Of a stretch of DNA of 45,497 nucleotides, positions 43,101-45,497 are shown piece after piece; the first letter of the stretch is position 1, and every line of letters starts with the position of its first letter. The stretch comes from an uncultured Prevotellaceae bacterium (lineage in GTDB: Bacteria > Bacteroidota > Bacteroidia > Bacteroidales > Bacteroidaceae). Below the pieces are notes generated by a model. That model did no database searches. It was not told where the DNA came from and worked only from the letters and a program-made list of their open reading frames with translations. The stretch covers positions 1 to 45,497 of the forward strand of contig ONJJ01000026.1 of NCBI GenBank assembly GCA_900318115.1, in the 5' to 3' direction. The position numbers and the translations under genes were made by a program.

Positions 43101-45497
43101 AAGACCTGGCTGCCCATGGTCTTCAGGCTCTGTGGCAGATGCACCTGACGAAGATACTTACACCCGTAGAACCCGCAGGTTCCAATGGTCTTGAGCCCTT
43201 CGCTGAAGGTGATGGTGGCGAGGTTCGAGCAATCTTGGAAAGCGTATTGCGAAATGTTTTCCTGCCCTTCGCTGAAGGTGACCGAGGTGAGGTTGGTGCA
43301 GTTGTAGAAGGCATAGTCCGGAATGGTCTGCAGTGCTGCGGGGAAGGTGATGGAACGTATGGAGGAGTGGTAGAAGGCTCGCTGTCCCATGCTTTCCAGC
43401 GTGGAGGGCAGGTTGATGTCCTGGACGCTGCTGTAGTAGAAGGCGTTCTGACTGATGGTCTTCAGCCCTTCAGGCAGGGTCACGTTGCGTACGCCACAAT
43501 ACCCGAAGGTGTAATCGTTGATGGTTTCTACGCCGGCGGGAATCTCGATGCTCTGGGGTGACTTCATATAATAGAACGCGTAGGAGCCGAGGCTGGTCAG
43601 CTGAGAAGGCAGGTGCAGCGAGCTCGGGCGGGGGCAGTTGCTGCTGTTGAAGGCGTAGCTGAAGGCATAGCTGCCGATGGAGGTCACGCCGTCGGGGATG
43701 GTGATCTCCGTGAGGCGCCCGCAGTCGGAGAAGGCGTAGCTGCCGATGGAGGTGACTCCGGCCGGAAGCACCAGCTTACGCAGTCCCGTGAGATTGGCGA
43801 ACATGAAGTTGCCTACGACATTGTTCTGGGTGTTGTAGCTGCTGCTCTGGTACTGGGTGGAGGTGTTGCCGGCGTGCTGCCAACGGTGGTAGCTGTCGCC
43901 GCCGTTGACGATTTCTGCCTCTCCCAGATCCAGCACCTCGATGTTGGTGAGGTAGCGGTGGATGTAATCGATGTCGGTGCCGTTGATGGGACCGATGATT
44001 TTCAGCTCCATCACCTGGTCGGCGCTGGCACCTTCCTCGATCTTCTCTTGCAGCTGGCCGCCCTCGGTGGTGGTGATGACGAAGTCCTCACTGGCGCCGA
44101 TGGCCATGAAGCGGAAACGGGCATACTTAGATTCTGCACGATAGGTCTCCAGGAGTTCTGCGGGCACATAGATCAGCAGACCCGTGGGCAGACCGTTGGT
44201 GCCGCTGGACGTGAAGGGGTCGGCAGCGCTGGGTAGGGTCAGGTAGCGCAGGGCTGAGGGACCATAGGAATCGGTATAGTTGCTCTGATAAGAGAAGGAG
44301 GTCAAGGCAGTGCCGAAGGTGAGCTCCGTCAGAGCCGAACAGTTGTACAGGGCGTAGTAGCTGATGGTCTTCACGGCTTCCAGGCCCTTCAGTTCTGCCA
44401 AGGCGTAGCAGTTGTAGAAAGCATTGTCGTTAATGGTTTCCAGGCTGTTGTGGCCGTCGAAGGTTTGCAGCTTGTAGCAATTGCGGAAGCCATAGCTCCC
44501 GATGGACTTCAATGCGTTGCCGCCCGAAACTGTCGTCAGTTGCGGGCATTGCTCGAAAGCGTAGGTGCCAATGGTCTGGAGACCAGAACCGAGATTCACG
44601 GACTGAAGCTTGTCGCAGCTGGCAAAGGCTGAGTTACCGAGGGATGTCACGCTGTTGGAGAGCGTTAAGCTGACCAGGCTGTCGCAGTTCGAGAAGGCGC
44701 TGCTCTCGATGGTCTGTACGTTGTCTCCAATCACCAGTTCCTTGATTTTCCAATAGGAGAACATACTGCTGGGAATTTTGGTGAAGGTACCGTTGATGAC
44801 CAGCCGTTCGACGCCGATGACATCGGAGGAATAATTCTTGAAGATGCTGTAGCTGATGCTCTGTACGTTAGGTCCAAAGACGACTTCTTTCAGGGGACAA
44901 TAGAGGAAGGCACCTGAGCCGATGGTCTGAAGGGCCTCGGGCAGAAAAGCCTTCGTCAACCCTGTGTAGCTGAAGGCTCTGGACCCCAGTGAGGTCACAG
45001 CTTCACCGCCGGTGACGGTGGTCAGCGCGCGGCAGTTGTTGAAGGCGTAGTCGCTGAGGGTTGTCACTCGCTCGCCCAGCGTCACCTGCTTCAGGCTGTC
45101 GCAGTTCTGGAAAGCATAGGTGCCGATGGTGGTCACACCATCCGGAATGACGATGCTCTTGAGGCTGTCGCAATTCTCAAAGGCGCTGCTGCCGATGCTG
45201 GTGATCGACGCTGACAGGTTGACTTCCGTCAGGGGTGCAGCTGCGAAGGCGCTGCTGCCTATCGAGGTGATGTTCTCGCCCAGCACGACTTCTTTCAGCC
45301 GAGGCATGTTGCTGCAGAAGCTGTTGGGGATGGCCGAATAGGTGCCGTTGAACACGATTCGCTCGATGTTGAGTACCGTTGAATTGTAGTCACGGAACTG
45401 ACTGTAGCTGATGCTCTCCACGTTAGGTCCGAAGACGACTTCCTTTAAGGGGCATCCGATGAAGGCTCCCGAACCGATAGTCTTCACGGCGTCGGGC
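40152..45497 (-). CDS. BspA-like leucine-rich-repeat surface protein with dockerin-like module, 5'-partial and frameshifted
   Basis: The 5' end lies beyond the right edge. About 1,300 residues are BspA-type LRR_5 repeats of about 23 residues (consensus x-IG-x-x-AF-x-x-C-x-x-L), followed by a plant-like LRR segment (WKDFK...DYAILKRLYELWDGENW, then NNLRGPL and NNYLTGQI). Near 41,131-41,137 the frame breaks: one frame reads FVSEKYPAR and the other resumes VRFGEPFEIEW; one added base restores it, so a 1-base deletion or sequencing error is likely. Downstream are a dockerin-like pair of F-hand repeats (DVNADLTVDVADL and the weaker NAIDDKYIDVRDI) and a tail EIFDLSGRRI...GVYVVKQGNKQFKIKK resembling a type IX sorting signal. 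BspA-type proteins bind host or bacterial partners. The giant protein gene follows after 9 bp. Confidence 0.85.
44906..45480 (-). repeat. 555-bp (185-residue) higher-order duplication in the LRR gene
   Basis: The block IGSGAF-x-x-CPLKEVVFGPNV, followed by SISYS and an NGT segment, occurs twice, starting near 45,480 and near 44,925. DNA landmarks of the two copies are 555 bp apart. It is a super-repeat of eight 23-residue LRR units, pointing to recent block duplication in addition to the single-unit repetition. Confidence 0.75.

Noticed and set aside
41700-45497. CRISPR-like regular repeats at roughly 69-bp spacing
   Set aside because: They are codons of 23-residue BspA leucine-rich repeats in one long open frame.

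Overview
This window looks like a chimeric metagenomic contig. Bases 1 to about 1,020 are moderate in G+C, with AT-ended codons, and carry a YmdB-family phosphoesterase followed by the 5' half of lspA; this resembles a Firmicute (Clostridia-like) genome. At about 1,010-1,025 the lspA frame stops abruptly in the 3' part of an opposite-strand carboxyltransferase gene. From there to the right end the sequence is G+C-rich and clearly Bacteroidales, most like a Prevotellaceae member. The grounds are the TAnnTTTG promoter boxes, the yceD-rpmF-fabH-era-der order, the thrA-apgM-thrC operon, a BspA-type leucine-rich-repeat protein, and short type IX-secretion-like C-termini. No rRNA, tRNA, CRISPR array or intact insertion sequence was seen.

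Layout. 1.0-6.5 kb, minus strand: a housekeeping run yceD, rpmF, fabH, era, der, then a truncated carboxyltransferase (oadA/pycB type). 6.6-9.4 kb: an orphan histidine kinase divergent from a clostripain-family lipoprotein peptidase. Both have -7 boxes so close to the ATG that the mRNAs should be nearly leaderless. 9.4-12.1 kb: a small unknown protein, an Xaa-Pro aminopeptidase and a secreted C1 peptidase, ending at a strong hairpin terminator. 12.3-15.9 kb: recJ and recQ overlapping by ATGA. 16.0-22.9 kb: the threonine operon thrA, apgM-like (probable homoserine kinase substitute), thrC and an unknown lipoprotein. 22.9-24.0 kb: a gene-poor AT-rich island with 66-bp-spaced palindromes. 24.0-26.1 kb: small accessory genes (APH-fold kinase, DUF4160/DUF2442 pair, TfoX-N protein). 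26.1-31.6 kb, minus strand: a secreted GH127 glycosidase, recA, and a saccharopine/carboxynorspermidine dehydrogenase-like gene. 31.9-45.5 kb, minus strand: two very large secreted proteins, a 5'-partial frameshifted BspA-like LRR protein with a dockerin-like module, followed 9 bp later by a 2,732-residue protein that begins with a cohesin-like module.

The most unusual feature is in the threonine operon. ApgM is about 210 residues longer than its family because of three loop insertions. Each insertion carries an in-frame copy of the same 40-nt module (peptide ACRLGAARIRADI and variants) in Ser/Pro-rich low-complexity sequence. A second 27-nt module (PSHEVQQAA) occurs once in apgM and twice in a loop of the next gene, thrC. 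This looks like a family of short repeats colonising the loops of essential enzymes without breaking the frame. The second candidate system is the adjacent cohesin-like and dockerin-like surface-protein pair.
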